From Nitrospirota bacterium (lineage in GTDB: Bacteria; Nitrospirota; Nitrospiria; SBBL01; JAADHI01), in assembly GCA_029261165.1 (NCBI GenBank), contig JAJDBV010000056.1, forward strand, positions 1 through 41,393: a DNA stretch of 41,393 nt. The letters are read 5' to 3'. The translations under genes and the position numbers were made by a program. Every line of letters begins with the position of its first letter. The first letter of the stretch is position 1. The notes below the pieces were generated by a model, which was given only the letters and a program-made list of their open reading frames with translations, was not told the origin of the DNA and ran no database searches. Below are positions 16,568 through 23,832 of this stretch, piece by piece.

Positions 16568-17749
16568 ATGAACTTTTGGTCCGGGATTTCAACGGAACCC
16601 GAATCGCTTATTGCTGTGGAAAAACTCGCATCGGATGCAATGCAGGCGATCGGCTTGCCCCCGGACCTGTGTGTCTTTTTTATCTCCTCTCACCATCGCA
16701 AAGCAGCCTCTGAAATTGCCAGCCATCTCAAACAGACCTTAAACGCCGGAGTTTTGCTCGGCTGTACCGGCGAAGGAATCATTGGTTCCACTCAAGAGGT
16801 CGAACAAGGACCAGCCATTTCACTTTGGACCGCAAACCTGCCCGGTGTCACCCTCCTCCCTTTCCACCTCACCTTTCAAGAAGATACCCAGGGCGTGCAA
16901 TTGAAGGGATGGCCCGAAGAACGCCCCCCTCGTGAAGACCACCCATTTTTTATTATACTGGCTGAACCCTTCTCAACCCCTGCAGCCGCCCTTCTCTCCT
17001 TCCTTCAGGGCAAATTCCCTTTCGCGCCAACACTCGGCGGAATGGCAGGCGGCGCCCGAAATCCCGGGGAGAATCTCCTTTTCCTGAACGACCAGATCAT
17101 AAAAGAAGGCTGTGTCGGCATTATGGCCCATGGTGCCATCCGGCTGGAAACTGTCGTTTCCCAGGGATGCCGACCCGTCGGAGATCGTTTTCTTGTCACA
17201 TCTGCTGAACGAAACATTATCCACGAGTTAGGAGGTCGGCCTGCTCTTCAATCCGTCAAGGAAACCTATGGAAATTTGAGTGAACAGGAAAAACGCCTGG
17301 CACAAGAAGGCCTTCATGTTGGTGTCGCGGTTGACGAGCAGCTTAGCCACTTTGGGCGAGGCGACTTCATCATCCGCAGCCTGATCGGAATTGATCAGGA
17401 CAGCGGCAGCCTCAGTTGTGGAGACCTCATCAAGGAGGGGCAAACCGTCCAGTTGCAGGTCCGGGATGGGGAAAGCGCCCGGGAAGATCTCCGCCTGCTG
17501 CTGGAGACCCGAAAAAATGAACTGGGCGAGGCAAGGGCCGAAGCCGCACTGCTCTTTTCCTGCAATGGCCGAGGGCAAAGTTTTTTTGGCAGCCCACATC
17601 ACGATATAGGCGCCATCCGGGAACGCCTCGGAGATATCCCTGTTGCGGGCTTTTTCGCGCAAGGAGAAATCGGCCCGATTGGTCGGAGAAATTTTCTGCA
17701 CGGATTTACTGCAAGTATTGTCCTTTTCTGTGAAGGAGGCTCTGATTAA
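16568..17749 (+). CDS. FIST-domain protein
   Basis: About 394 residues covering a FIST N domain (to ~200) and a FIST C domain (~215-375). Typical features are GCTGEGIIGS, the central PTLGGMAGGA and the C-terminal VAGFFAQGEIGPIGRRNFLHGFTASIVLF. FIST is a proposed small-ligand (perhaps amino-acid) sensing domain that is usually fused to kinases or other output domains; here it stands alone. I chose ATG 16568 (MNFWSG), preceded by GGTGGGGGAG; the frame is open from 16514. The last codons (GGSD, stop) lie in the left arm of a fold-back repeat. Confidence 0.87.
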   Translation: MNFWSGISTEPESLIAVEKLASDAMQAIGLPPDLCVFFISSHHRKAASEIASHLKQTLNAGVLLGCTGEGIIGSTQEVEQGPAISLWTANLPGVTLLPFHLTFQEDTQGVQLKGWPEERPPREDHPFFIILAEPFSTPAAALLSFLQGKFPFAPTLGGMAGGARNPGENLLFLNDQIIKEGCVGIMAHGAIRLETVVSQGCRPVGDRFLVTSAERNIIHELGGRPALQSVKETYGNLSEQEKRLAQEGLHVGVAVDEQLSHFGRGDFIIRSLIGIDQDSGSLSCGDLIKEGQTVQLQVRDGESAREDLRLLLETRKNELGEARAEAALLFSCNGRGQSFFGSPHHDIGAIRERLGDIPVAGFFAQGEIGPIGRRNFLHGFTASIVLFCEGGSD

Positions 17750-17990
17750 GTCTGGGATGCATACGCGTCGCGTTAGCATAAAAATGATTATGTTCAACTC
17801 GTATCGAAGAATCCCTCCAGCTTGCTGGAAGGTTCTTCCATTTTTCAGGAGATAAAATGTTTCGATTCAAGGCGCAAATCGCAGAGGATGGTTCTCGCGA
17901 AGCCATAGCCCGCTATTGTTAAGATTTACAACGCAGAAGCGGGGCATTTTTGCCCTGAAAAATTATTTCATGACTTATTCAGAGCCTCCT
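17734..17990. repeat. Fold-back repeat, family 2, copy A
   Basis: The arms AGGAGGCTCTGATTAAGTC (17734-17752) and its complement GACTTATTCAGAGCCTCCT (17972-17990) differ at one base. The left arm contains the last codons and stop of the FIST gene. The core (about 17842-17960: TTTTTCAG, AATGTTTCGATTCAAGGCGC, AACGCAGAAGCGGGGCATTTT) is shared with 27076-27172, with apex ATAGC-CC-GCTAT (17905-17916). The left half holds ~90 bp absent from copy B, including a strong hairpin at 17806-17838 (CCAGC-TT-GCTGG at the tip). No protein is encoded. Confidence 0.75.
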
Positions 17991-18024
17991 AAAACAACCA
18001 CCCCTCAGATATGAGCTTGATAGA

Positions 18025-18879
18025 ATGTCGCGCATAAAACCGCGGAAGCTACTGATCCTCGGATATGGGGCCCTTGGCTCTGCTTTCTTCCGCCTCTACA
18101 ACACCCGCTATGAGATCCAGGGCGTCAAGCGCACTCCCCTCTCGAACGATCCCTGCCCGCTTGTCCTGACGCCGATCCAAAGCAAAGCGCTCCGTCCCCT
18201 TGTGAAATGGGCCGATGTGATTATTTTTTGTCCGTCTTCCGGGAGGGGAAACCTCGCGTGTTATCGGGAAACCTACCTCGAAAACATGGTCTTTCTCCTT
18301 GAGCAGATGGGCCGACAGGACGCTCCTCTTCCTTCCCTTATCCTTATTGGCTCTACGGGCGTTTACCCACGATTTCAGGACAAGACCTGGAGAGAAAATG
18401 ATCCAATTCCTATGGAAACAGACCGGCAGGAGATCCTTCTCCGCACAGAACGGACCCTTATCGCCAGTGCAGTCCCCTACACAATTTTACGTTCCGGCGG
18501 GCTGTACAGCAACACACGGGGATACTTCTATCGATACATTCGGGAGGGAAAGATTCGTACATCAGAGATGTCGGATCAATGGGTCTTGTCCGTGCATCAG
18601 AATGATCTCTGCGGCGTTATCCACCGGGTAATCGCGCGAGGACCTGAGGGAGAGATCTATAATGTGGTGGACGATACAAATATCAGAAGACGAGAACTCG
18701 CCCAGTGGATCTCTCAGGAAAAGGGGGTTTCGATTGTGCCTGATGGCCCCGCACCTCCAACACCGGACCGGCGTGCCTCTAATCAAAAATTGAAGAAGGT
18801 CTTGGGAGTCACCTTTCAGTATGGATCGATCATCCAGTTTTTAAAGGATCATTTTATTAAAAACAACCGGGTCCCTTAA
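18025..18879 (+). CDS. NAD(P)-binding SDR/epimerase-like enzyme (YeeZ-like)
   Basis: An extended-SDR-type Rossmann protein of 284 residues. LLILGYGALGSAF (9-21) is the dinucleotide-binding loop. ADVIIFCPSSGRGN, LIGSTGVYP and YTILRSGGLYS follow the layout of the YeeZ/YbjT-like branch of sugar-nucleotide epimerase relatives. The classical YxxxK catalytic pair is not evident, so a reductase or binding role is possible. Substrate unknown. The 3' end overlaps the convergent minus-strand gene by 23 bp. Confidence 0.8.
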   Translation: MSRIKPRKLLILGYGALGSAFFRLYNTRYEIQGVKRTPLSNDPCPLVLTPIQSKALRPLVKWADVIIFCPSSGRGNLACYRETYLENMVFLLEQMGRQDAPLPSLILIGSTGVYPRFQDKTWRENDPIPMETDRQEILLRTERTLIASAVPYTILRSGGLYSNTRGYFYRYIREGKIRTSEMSDQWVLSVHQNDLCGVIHRVIARGPEGEIYNVVDDTNIRRRELAQWISQEKGVSIVPDGPAPPTPDRRASNQKLKKVLGVTFQYGSIIQFLKDHFIKNNRVP

Positions 18880-19195
18880 CTTCCTTTTCAACCGTGTCAG
18901 GTGAGAGCAGACTCACCGCAAACGTGCCGGGGTCCGCCTTGTGTCGATCGAGAAAACCCTGAAGCTCCTTCAAAAGATCTTCGCGGGAGGAGAGTCCGTA
19001 TCCATGTATGGCCAAGGGGCCGATGAGCTTCAGATAATACTGATTCCGTGCATCATGTTGGGTAGAGCAGGCACTCGGTTCCTGCGCCATTGCCAACCAC
19101 TCCCCACAGACCTGGGCGAACTCGGCAACCAGCGGTTCGTCCGCAAGTGTCTTTGGGATCTTCGGAAACCGTGCCATCAATTCTGAGACAGTCAT
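18857..19195 (-). CDS. Hypothetical protein
   Basis: A 112-residue soluble protein starting MTVSELMARFPKIPK at ATG 19195, with an excellent AAGGAGGA six bases upstream (the frame extends to 19213). No membrane segment, signal or known motif is visible; it is mostly helical with a C-terminal GPGCF. It diverges from the DUF169 gene and overlaps the SDR gene end. I do not recognise it. Confidence 0.7.
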   Translation of the reverse strand: MTVSELMARFPKIPKTLADEPLVAEFAQVCGEWLAMAQEPSACSTQHDARNQYYLKLIGPLAIHGYGLSSREDLLKELQGFLDRHKADPGTFAVSLLSPDTVEKEVKGPGCF

Positions 19196-19336
19196 GCGCG
19201 TCCTCCTTCTCAATGCTCAGGGTAACAAAGTTCGTATATCTTTCGCAACATGCTATGATGCGGGACAGAAAGGGAAAAAAGGGCTTTGGAGGTCCAAGGC
19301 TTGTTTTATAATTTATTGACAACATTGGAGGTCAAC

Positions 19337-20092
19337 ATGAATAAAAATGAAGTTGTCGCACGTCAATTGAAAGGGGCTTTGGACTTTCCTTTGACGCCGG
19401 TTGCGCTGTCCTTTTGTGAAGACCTTCCTGAAGATATCCCGGAATTTGAAGGATCCGTTCCGGCCGGTTGCTCCTTCTGGGAGGAAGCAGCAAGGGGAAT
19501 TTTTGTGACTTCAACCAAAGATCACAAACTATGTGCCATTGGCATACATACCCATAACCTGGTTCAACCCTCTGAATCATATCAGGGAGAGCTTCGGGAA
19601 GTACTACAGGCAATGAGCGGCTTGGATTACGTCCGAGAAGAGGAAATCGCCCAAATTCCGGTTTTGGATCGTGAAGTGAAGCACCTTGTCTACGGGCCTC
19701 TCGCCGAGCTTCCGATGGGTCCCGATATCGTGTTGCTTTTTGCTCAAGCGCAACAGGGGCTGATCATCAGCGAAGCCGTTCAACGGGTCGATAAAAACAG
19801 CGCGCCTGCAATGGGACGTCCTGCATGTGCCGTCATTCCCCAAGTGATGAATAATGGTAAAGCAGCCGTGAGTCTGGGTTGCTGCGGAGCCAGAACGTAT
19901 TTGGATGCGCTCTCAGATGATGTGGCGTTATGGGCGCTTCCTGGCGGGAAGATTGAACAGTACTGTGAACAGATTGTTATTCTGGCCAAAGCAAACAAGA
20001 CGCTCACCCTCTTTCACCAGAAGAGAAAAAGAGATGTTGCCTTGGGTGAGAGGCCAAGCGTTCAGGAATCTCTAGCGCGGGTCTTTAAGTGA
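19337..20092 (+). CDS. DUF169-family protein
   Basis: A 251-residue cytosolic protein from ATG 19337, preceded by TTGGAGG. It matches the DUF169 pattern: LTPVALSFCEDLPE at the start, VPAGCSFWEEAARG with Cys, HKLCAIGIHTHNL, GRPACAVIPQVMNNGKAAVSLGCCGARTY and a C-terminal ALPGGKIE. The conserved cysteines suggest a metal or cofactor site, but no activity is established for the family. Its end overlaps the convergent gene by 8 bp, with no terminator visible. Confidence 0.82.
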   Translation: MNKNEVVARQLKGALDFPLTPVALSFCEDLPEDIPEFEGSVPAGCSFWEEAARGIFVTSTKDHKLCAIGIHTHNLVQPSESYQGELREVLQAMSGLDYVREEEIAQIPVLDREVKHLVYGPLAELPMGPDIVLLFAQAQQGLIISEAVQRVDKNSAPAMGRPACAVIPQVMNNGKAAVSLGCCGARTYLDALSDDVALWALPGGKIEQYCEQIVILAKANKTLTLFHQKRKRDVALGERPSVQESLARVFK

Positions 20093-20543
20093 AGTCCTGG
20101 GGAGAGGATTTTGATTGAACTTTCTTAATAAAACGGCTCAGCTCCGCTTCTAACTCGGGTATCTGCGCATAATTGTTTTGGATGGCGCCCATGATATTTT
20201 CCAAACGGGCCAGCCGCTGCAGCTCCTTGTCGGAGTCAATGAGTTGATCAAGCGTTTCGTAGGCTTCCCTGTGGTGGGGCTCCAAAAAGGGCCTTGCCTT
20301 GAGGAGGGATTTGATCTGGGTCGCGGGTTTTAGCTCAGCGCTTGAAACGAGAATAAATGTTGCGTCACTGAAGATGACCACCTCGGCCTTTTCTTTTTCC
20401 AGAAGAACAATCTCTTCTATTTTTTTCCCAACAGCGGCGTGCCAACCTTTTAAGCTCCCCGGAAATGACTTCGCGAAAGAGACTTTCCGTGCATTCATTC
20501 TCCACTTCTTTTCCACGGTAGGAGTTTTTTTTGCGGGAGACAT
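20085..20543 (-). CDS. Hypothetical protein
   Basis: About 152 residues from ATG 20543 (MSPAKKTPTVEKKW), with GAAGGGA upstream. The N-terminus is very basic. A middle section (KIEEIVLLEKEKAEVVIFSDATFILVSSAEL) looks like an alpha/beta fold, and the C-terminal half is helical with charged heptads. No known family recognised. The frame runs upstream to 20627 but those residues look non-coding. Confidence 0.65.
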   Translation of the reverse strand: MSPAKKTPTVEKKWRMNARKVSFAKSFPGSLKGWHAAVGKKIEEIVLLEKEKAEVVIFSDATFILVSSAELKPATQIKSLLKARPFLEPHHREAYETLDQLIDSDKELQRLARLENIMGAIQNNYAQIPELEAELSRFIKKVQSKSSPQDFT

Positions 20544-20680
20544 GTAGAACCATTCCCTTCTTCTGCTTAAAAAATGAGAGAATAACTGAAAGATGCTTTT
20601 CCTGATAAGGACCATTATTGGGTTCACATTGTCAACATTAAATTTTGATTAAACCCACCCGTTCGGGTATTTTGAAGAAC

Positions 20681-21463
20681 ATGAAGCAGGCTGACCCGAA
20701 TAAAACCAACGCCCCCCTGGAATCAGATCGGTCCAATCTTTTTCTCAACGGCAAGCGTTTTTTTCACCGCAGAGATTATCCCTCAGCCTTACGCTGTTTT
20801 GAGGCCGACCTCAAAGGCTTGGAACAAAGCAGTCCCCTGGACTACCGTATAGATCTCCTAATCAACCTCGGGAATATTTATGCACAACTTGGCATGCCAG
20901 ACCGTTCTCAGGAATACTATCAGGAGGTCTTGTCGCTGCAACAGGAGAAGAGCGATCCGCATGCCATCGGACTCACCCTTGTGAATCTTGGAAATCTTGC
21001 ACGGGAAGGCGGGGACAGAACGCGTGCAGAGGCCTACTACCTTGAGGCTGCAGATCATCTAAAAAAAGCGAAGGATACGCATTCTCTGGCAATCCTCTAT
21101 AGTAATTTTGGTCTGCTCGCTCAAGATAGAGGCGCTCTCGACGAAGGCATTACCTATTTAAAAAAAGCAATTGATCTTCATAAGAAAACCGGATTTGAAG
21201 AAGGACTCGCCACAAGCTGGGCGCAACTCGGCCGTCTTTTCACGAAAAACGGGAATGACCGTGATGCCGAAACCTGTTTGAACTACTCGGCAACCCATTT
21301 TAGAAGCCTGGGAGATCCCTATGGAGAATCTGAAGCACTACGCGGTCTTGCGCAGATCTATGAACTCCGCCAAGAACCGGAACTTGTGCTTCGCTGCCGG
21401 AACCGGATTCAGGAGATCCATAGAAGATTCGACCTGCCTTCTCCCGAATCCGACCCGCCTTGA
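20681..21463 (+). CDS. TPR-repeat protein
   Basis: About 260 residues, almost all tetratricopeptide repeats of the Kinesin-light-chain/TPR_12 style. Repeats with LxNLGNIYAQLG, TLVNLGNLAREGG, LYSNFGLLAQDRG and SWAQLGRLFTKNG occur about every 40 residues. No signal peptide or enzyme domain, so a scaffold role is likely. I chose ATG 20681 (MKQADPN); its ribosome-binding site is weak, and TTG 20645 is an alternative. It converges on the Slp gene across 21 bp. Confidence 0.78.
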   Translation: MKQADPNKTNAPLESDRSNLFLNGKRFFHRRDYPSALRCFEADLKGLEQSSPLDYRIDLLINLGNIYAQLGMPDRSQEYYQEVLSLQQEKSDPHAIGLTLVNLGNLAREGGDRTRAEAYYLEAADHLKKAKDTHSLAILYSNFGLLAQDRGALDEGITYLKKAIDLHKKTGFEEGLATSWAQLGRLFTKNGNDRDAETCLNYSATHFRSLGDPYGESEALRGLAQIYELRQEPELVLRCRNRIQEIHRRFDLPSPESDPP

Positions 21464-21484
21464 AAGTGAATAATTTCGTTGCCC

Positions 21485-22081
21485 TTAAAAGTGTCGATGG
21501 GGGGCAAAGGGCCGAAATCCATAGGGGTGGGGATAATAATAGGGTGGGTAAGGCCCGTAGGGGTAAAGGTAAGGATAACCATAGGGAATGCCCGCATATC
21601 GCTCACCAGGCAAGGGCCGTTTCCTCCAGAGGTGTATATAGGAGGCGACGAGATAGGGATACGCGTAAATCATCTCCCCGACAGGAAGCCTCCGTTCCTC
21701 CGTGATTTCGCCGAAGACGGTGACCTCCCGTCCTTCCCTGTAGATGGCCGGATCGAGAAATGCGTCAATACGGATAACCAGAAAACGGCCTCCGCTCTCG
21801 TCCGTCCGTAGGGGCCGGTCTCTGTGATCGAGGGGCTTTTGAAGGACTTCCAGGACGGTCCCTCCTTCGTTGACCGTCGTCTTGAAGATCGTCCCTCCCC
21901 AAAGGACAGTTTTTCCGATCGAAAAACCAGGGTTGCGGATGACCTCCCGAAACGTCACGCCGGGTGTAATCTGCACCTTGAGATCCTCCGGAATGGCACG
22001 CGTTCCGTAGGCACAACCGACCACTGCCCAAACCGACATTAGGGCAAGACAGCCCCAACTCCGCCACATTTTAGGAACCAT
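21485..22081 (-). CDS. Slp-family outer-membrane lipoprotein
   Basis: The signal ends in lipobox VVGC (Cys about residue 23), so the protein is lipid-anchored. The conserved Slp core follows: VTFREVIRNPGFSIGKTVLWGGTI, GTVLEVLQKPLD, GRFLVIRIDAFLDPAIYREGREVTVFGEI. The C-terminus is an unusual ~45-residue tail rich in Tyr and Pro, in PYGYP-like repeats, probably exposed. Slp proteins are induced in starvation or stationary phase in enterics; function unknown. ATG 22081 has GGAGG upstream. Confidence 0.88.
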   Translation of the reverse strand: MVPKMWRSWGCLALMSVWAVVGCAYGTRAIPEDLKVQITPGVTFREVIRNPGFSIGKTVLWGGTIFKTTVNEGGTVLEVLQKPLDHRDRPLRTDESGGRFLVIRIDAFLDPAIYREGREVTVFGEITEERRLPVGEMIYAYPYLVASYIHLWRKRPLPGERYAGIPYGYPYLYPYGPYPPYYYPHPYGFRPFAPHRHF

Positions 22082-22178
22082 TTCGATTCCTCCCTCTCCC
22101 TATCATTAAAGGTACATCCTCTGCGATTTATCTGTCAAGGGAGAAGCCAACACGGGTCCCCCCCTCTTTTTGGGGGAT

Positions 22179-22299
22179 TGATCTTTCTCAAGCGAACTGA
22201 TAGGTTTAACATTGCTTTTTTGAGAGAAAAGCAAAAACAACGAACAGAACCACTTCTTCATGGAGACCCCCCAAGTAACTTTGGGGGGTCTTTCTGTCT
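22179..22299 (+). ncRNA. Candidate small RNA ending at an orphan terminator
   Basis: TTGATC (22179-22184) and TAGGTT (22201-22206, 16-nt spacer) could form a promoter. Downstream lie a perfect hairpin TTGCTTTT-N7-AAAAGCAA (22212-22234) and a strong terminator, GACCCCCCAA-N6-TTGGGGGGTC (22265-22290) then TTTCTGTCT. No plus-strand gene exists upstream that this terminator could serve, and no frame of useful length is present. A second C/G hairpin (CCCCC, about 22160, with GGGGG, about 22173) lies just before it. This is a prediction from structure only. Confidence 0.4.
22265..22299 (+). terminator. Strong intrinsic terminator without an obvious gene
   Basis: A perfect 10-bp stem, GACCCCCCAA/TTGGGGGGTC, with a 6-nt loop, followed on the plus strand by TTTCTGTCT. 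The nearest plus-strand coding region upstream ends at 21463. Confidence 0.8.
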
Positions 22300-22622
22300 A
22301 TACTATCCCGAATCGTTTTGAAATTTGTGTTCTATTCCATGCCCCGACCCTTCTGGCCTAGGATGAACCTTCCTGCCTCTCTTTTTCTTACCATTCCCGC
22401 TAGGGAGCAAGACTCTTAACCAGACAAATTCAAATGAAATGCAAACCTAACTTATGAAATGGTACCCCTTTTAGGGGGGGCAGGTCAGCTCGGAGCTTCC
22501 TGCTGCGGAGTGTAGATTAAGATGACGGAACTCGGATTGAGGGAATCGGAAAAGGATGGTGGTTAAACGAAAGTGCTGATTAAGATGATTTCTGAAAAAT
22601 ACAGCACATTTTTTCTGAGATG
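22300..22622. other. Non-coding interval with several hairpins
   Basis: No credible reading frame. It contains CCCC-TTTTA-GGGG (22465-22477), a stem-loop GCAGG...CCTGC (22480-22503) with inner GCT/AGC, the direct repeat GATTAAGATGA (about 22512 and 22577), and GTGCTG...CAGCAC (22573-22607) followed by ATTTTTT. Confidence 0.5.
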
Positions 22623-22654
22623 AAAAAAACCGGGAGAGGCACTCCCTCTCCCGG
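22623..22654 (-). terminator. Terminator of the small repeat-bearing secreted protein
   Basis: A perfect 10-bp stem CCGGGAGAGG/CCTCTCCCGG with a 5-nt loop (22630-22654), followed on the minus strand by TTTTTTT. It lies 30 bp after the stop of the gene at 22685. Confidence 0.85.
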
Positions 22655-22684
22655 TTACGTAAGTTTTAAACTGAGCTCAACTAC

Positions 22685-22987
22685 TCAACTAGTAGAGGCG
22701 AAGCAATGCGTCACCCCATCAGCCTGCAATACCGCATCCGAAGGGATAACCTCACCTGGTGCGAAAATATCGCAATCGAGCTCATCAGCAGCATCGGGAG
22801 CATCGGGAGCATCAGGAGCATCAGGAGCATCAGGAGCATCATCTGCATTCCGCTGCGCGTCTGTCTCGCCCGGCCTATTTGCTCTTCGCTCAGCCCAGAC
22901 GCTGTCTACGCTAAAGGAAGGAAGTGAAATTGAGAGAAAGGAAAAAACAACAGCTGACAGAACCAGGGCATTCAAAAACTTCTTCAT
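22685..22987 (-). CDS. Small secreted protein with Asp-Ala-Pro repeats
   Basis: A 100-residue protein from ATG 22987, with GGAG upstream. A signal peptide (MKKFLNALVL..., cleavage near VWA) exports a short acidic protein with a run of DAP triplets (DAPDAPDAPDAPDAPDAADE) and two later cysteines (DCDIF..., THCFAS). The run is encoded by tandem 9-bp units at 22791-22835. I recognise no family. The gene has its own terminator, so it is probably real. Confidence 0.6.
   Translation of the reverse strand: MKKFLNALVLSAVVFSFLSISLPSFSVDSVWAERRANRPGETDAQRNADDAPDAPDAPDAPDAPDAADELDCDIFAPGEVIPSDAVLQADGVTHCFASTS
22791..22844. repeat. Tandem 9-bp repeat inside the secreted-protein gene
   Basis: Five units of GCATCRGGA in a row (two GCATCGGGA, three GCATCAGGA) and a partial sixth. 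A 9-bp unit keeps the frame, so slippage would change the number of Asp-Ala-Pro triplets without breaking the gene. Confidence 0.85.
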
Positions 22988-23052
22988 TACAGTCTCCATT
23001 ACAGAAAGGTTAATAGTTGAGTGAGAGGGTTCTGGCTTCTCCCCATTCCCCA

Positions 23053-23091
23053 CCTCGACCTATGACGCTGTCGAGGCCCCTCTCGTAGGGG
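23053..23091 (-). promoter_or_regulatory. Tandem hairpins upstream of the secreted-protein gene
   Basis: CCTCGAC-N10-GTCGAGG (23053-23076) is directly followed by CCCCT-CTCGT-AGGGG (23077-23091). They lie 66 bp upstream of the minus-strand start at 22987, probably in its leader or promoter. Confidence 0.45.
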
Positions 23092-23677
23092 AAGGTGGTC
23101 GGTAACACGCAAAACCATAAAGCACATTCCGTGCCATGTCTGTAACTCATTGATTTAACACAAATATGATCCTTTAAAATTTTTCTACAGACAGCTTTTC
23201 ATCACCCTCTTGGGTCGCCCCATGGGAAAACCTGACGAATTTCTTATTAAAAACTTCATTATTACAAGCTGTTATCAAGTTTGACTGTTATTGGGCGGCT
23301 AAAGTTTCCATGAATCTTGAAAGTACTCCCTTTTTCTTCCCTAACTGCGATAAGTGGGACTCCCCTCTCAAGCACGGCCGACCTTAGTCTTTTGCGAAGA
23401 CACCGTCCATAGCCCTTGAGCCTGAACACAGAATAACAGCCTAAAATGAGAACCATGTGAGAAGTTCATTAAAATTAGATTAGAAAATCTCTAAACCGCC
23501 TCCACCCGCCTTTTGCCTAGATGAATCTGTCAATGGATCTCGGTCGCCCGGTAATACCACATACCCAAACAGGATGTTTAAAAATGCATACCTATACATT
23601 CGAAAATATTTAATCGGGAATAGCAGGATTTTTAAAATCAAGTACTTATAGATTCTCATCTATGCGGAAATGGCGGC
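23092..23677. other. AT-rich interval without a supported gene
   Basis: Nearly 600 bp with no convincing frame. A minus-strand 64-residue frame (23262-23456) has an atypical, basic composition and no ribosome-binding site, so I leave it out. No tRNA or known RNA motif was seen. Confidence 0.5.
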
Positions 23678-23718
23678 TTGACGCTTACCGCTCCAATCCA
23701 CTATGCTATGCTATAGTG
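23678..23718 (+). promoter_or_regulatory. Promoter and palindromic operator of the efflux operon
   Basis: TTGACG (23678-23683) and TATGCT (23702-23707) are 18 nt apart. An inverted repeat CACTAT-N8-ATAGTG (23699-23718) covers the -10 region and would suit a repressor. The ~110-nt leader contains CCAGT/ACTGG (23757-23779) and ATACTA/TAGTAT (23784-23798) stem-loops. Confidence 0.5.
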
Positions 23719-23832
23719 TTGATGTTAGGGTCTTACAGGAGTGATGTACCAGGTGACCAGTGGAGTTATACCCGACTGGGCTAATACTAAGGTAGTATCA
23801 TTAACCCGTAAGAGTACGGAGGGTACGAAAGG

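Noticed and set aside
22791-22844. Short regular repeats as a possible CRISPR array
   Set aside because: The 9-bp units are contiguous without spacers and encode an in-frame peptide repeat.
22620-23024. A Ser/Gly/Ala-rich plus-strand frame opposite the secreted protein
   Set aside because: Its repeats are the complement of the DAP-coding units, and the minus strand has the signal peptide, ribosome-binding site and terminator.
23262-23456. A 64-codon minus-strand frame in the AT-rich gap
   Set aside because: No ribosome-binding site and no recognisable protein features; composition matches the surrounding non-coding DNA.
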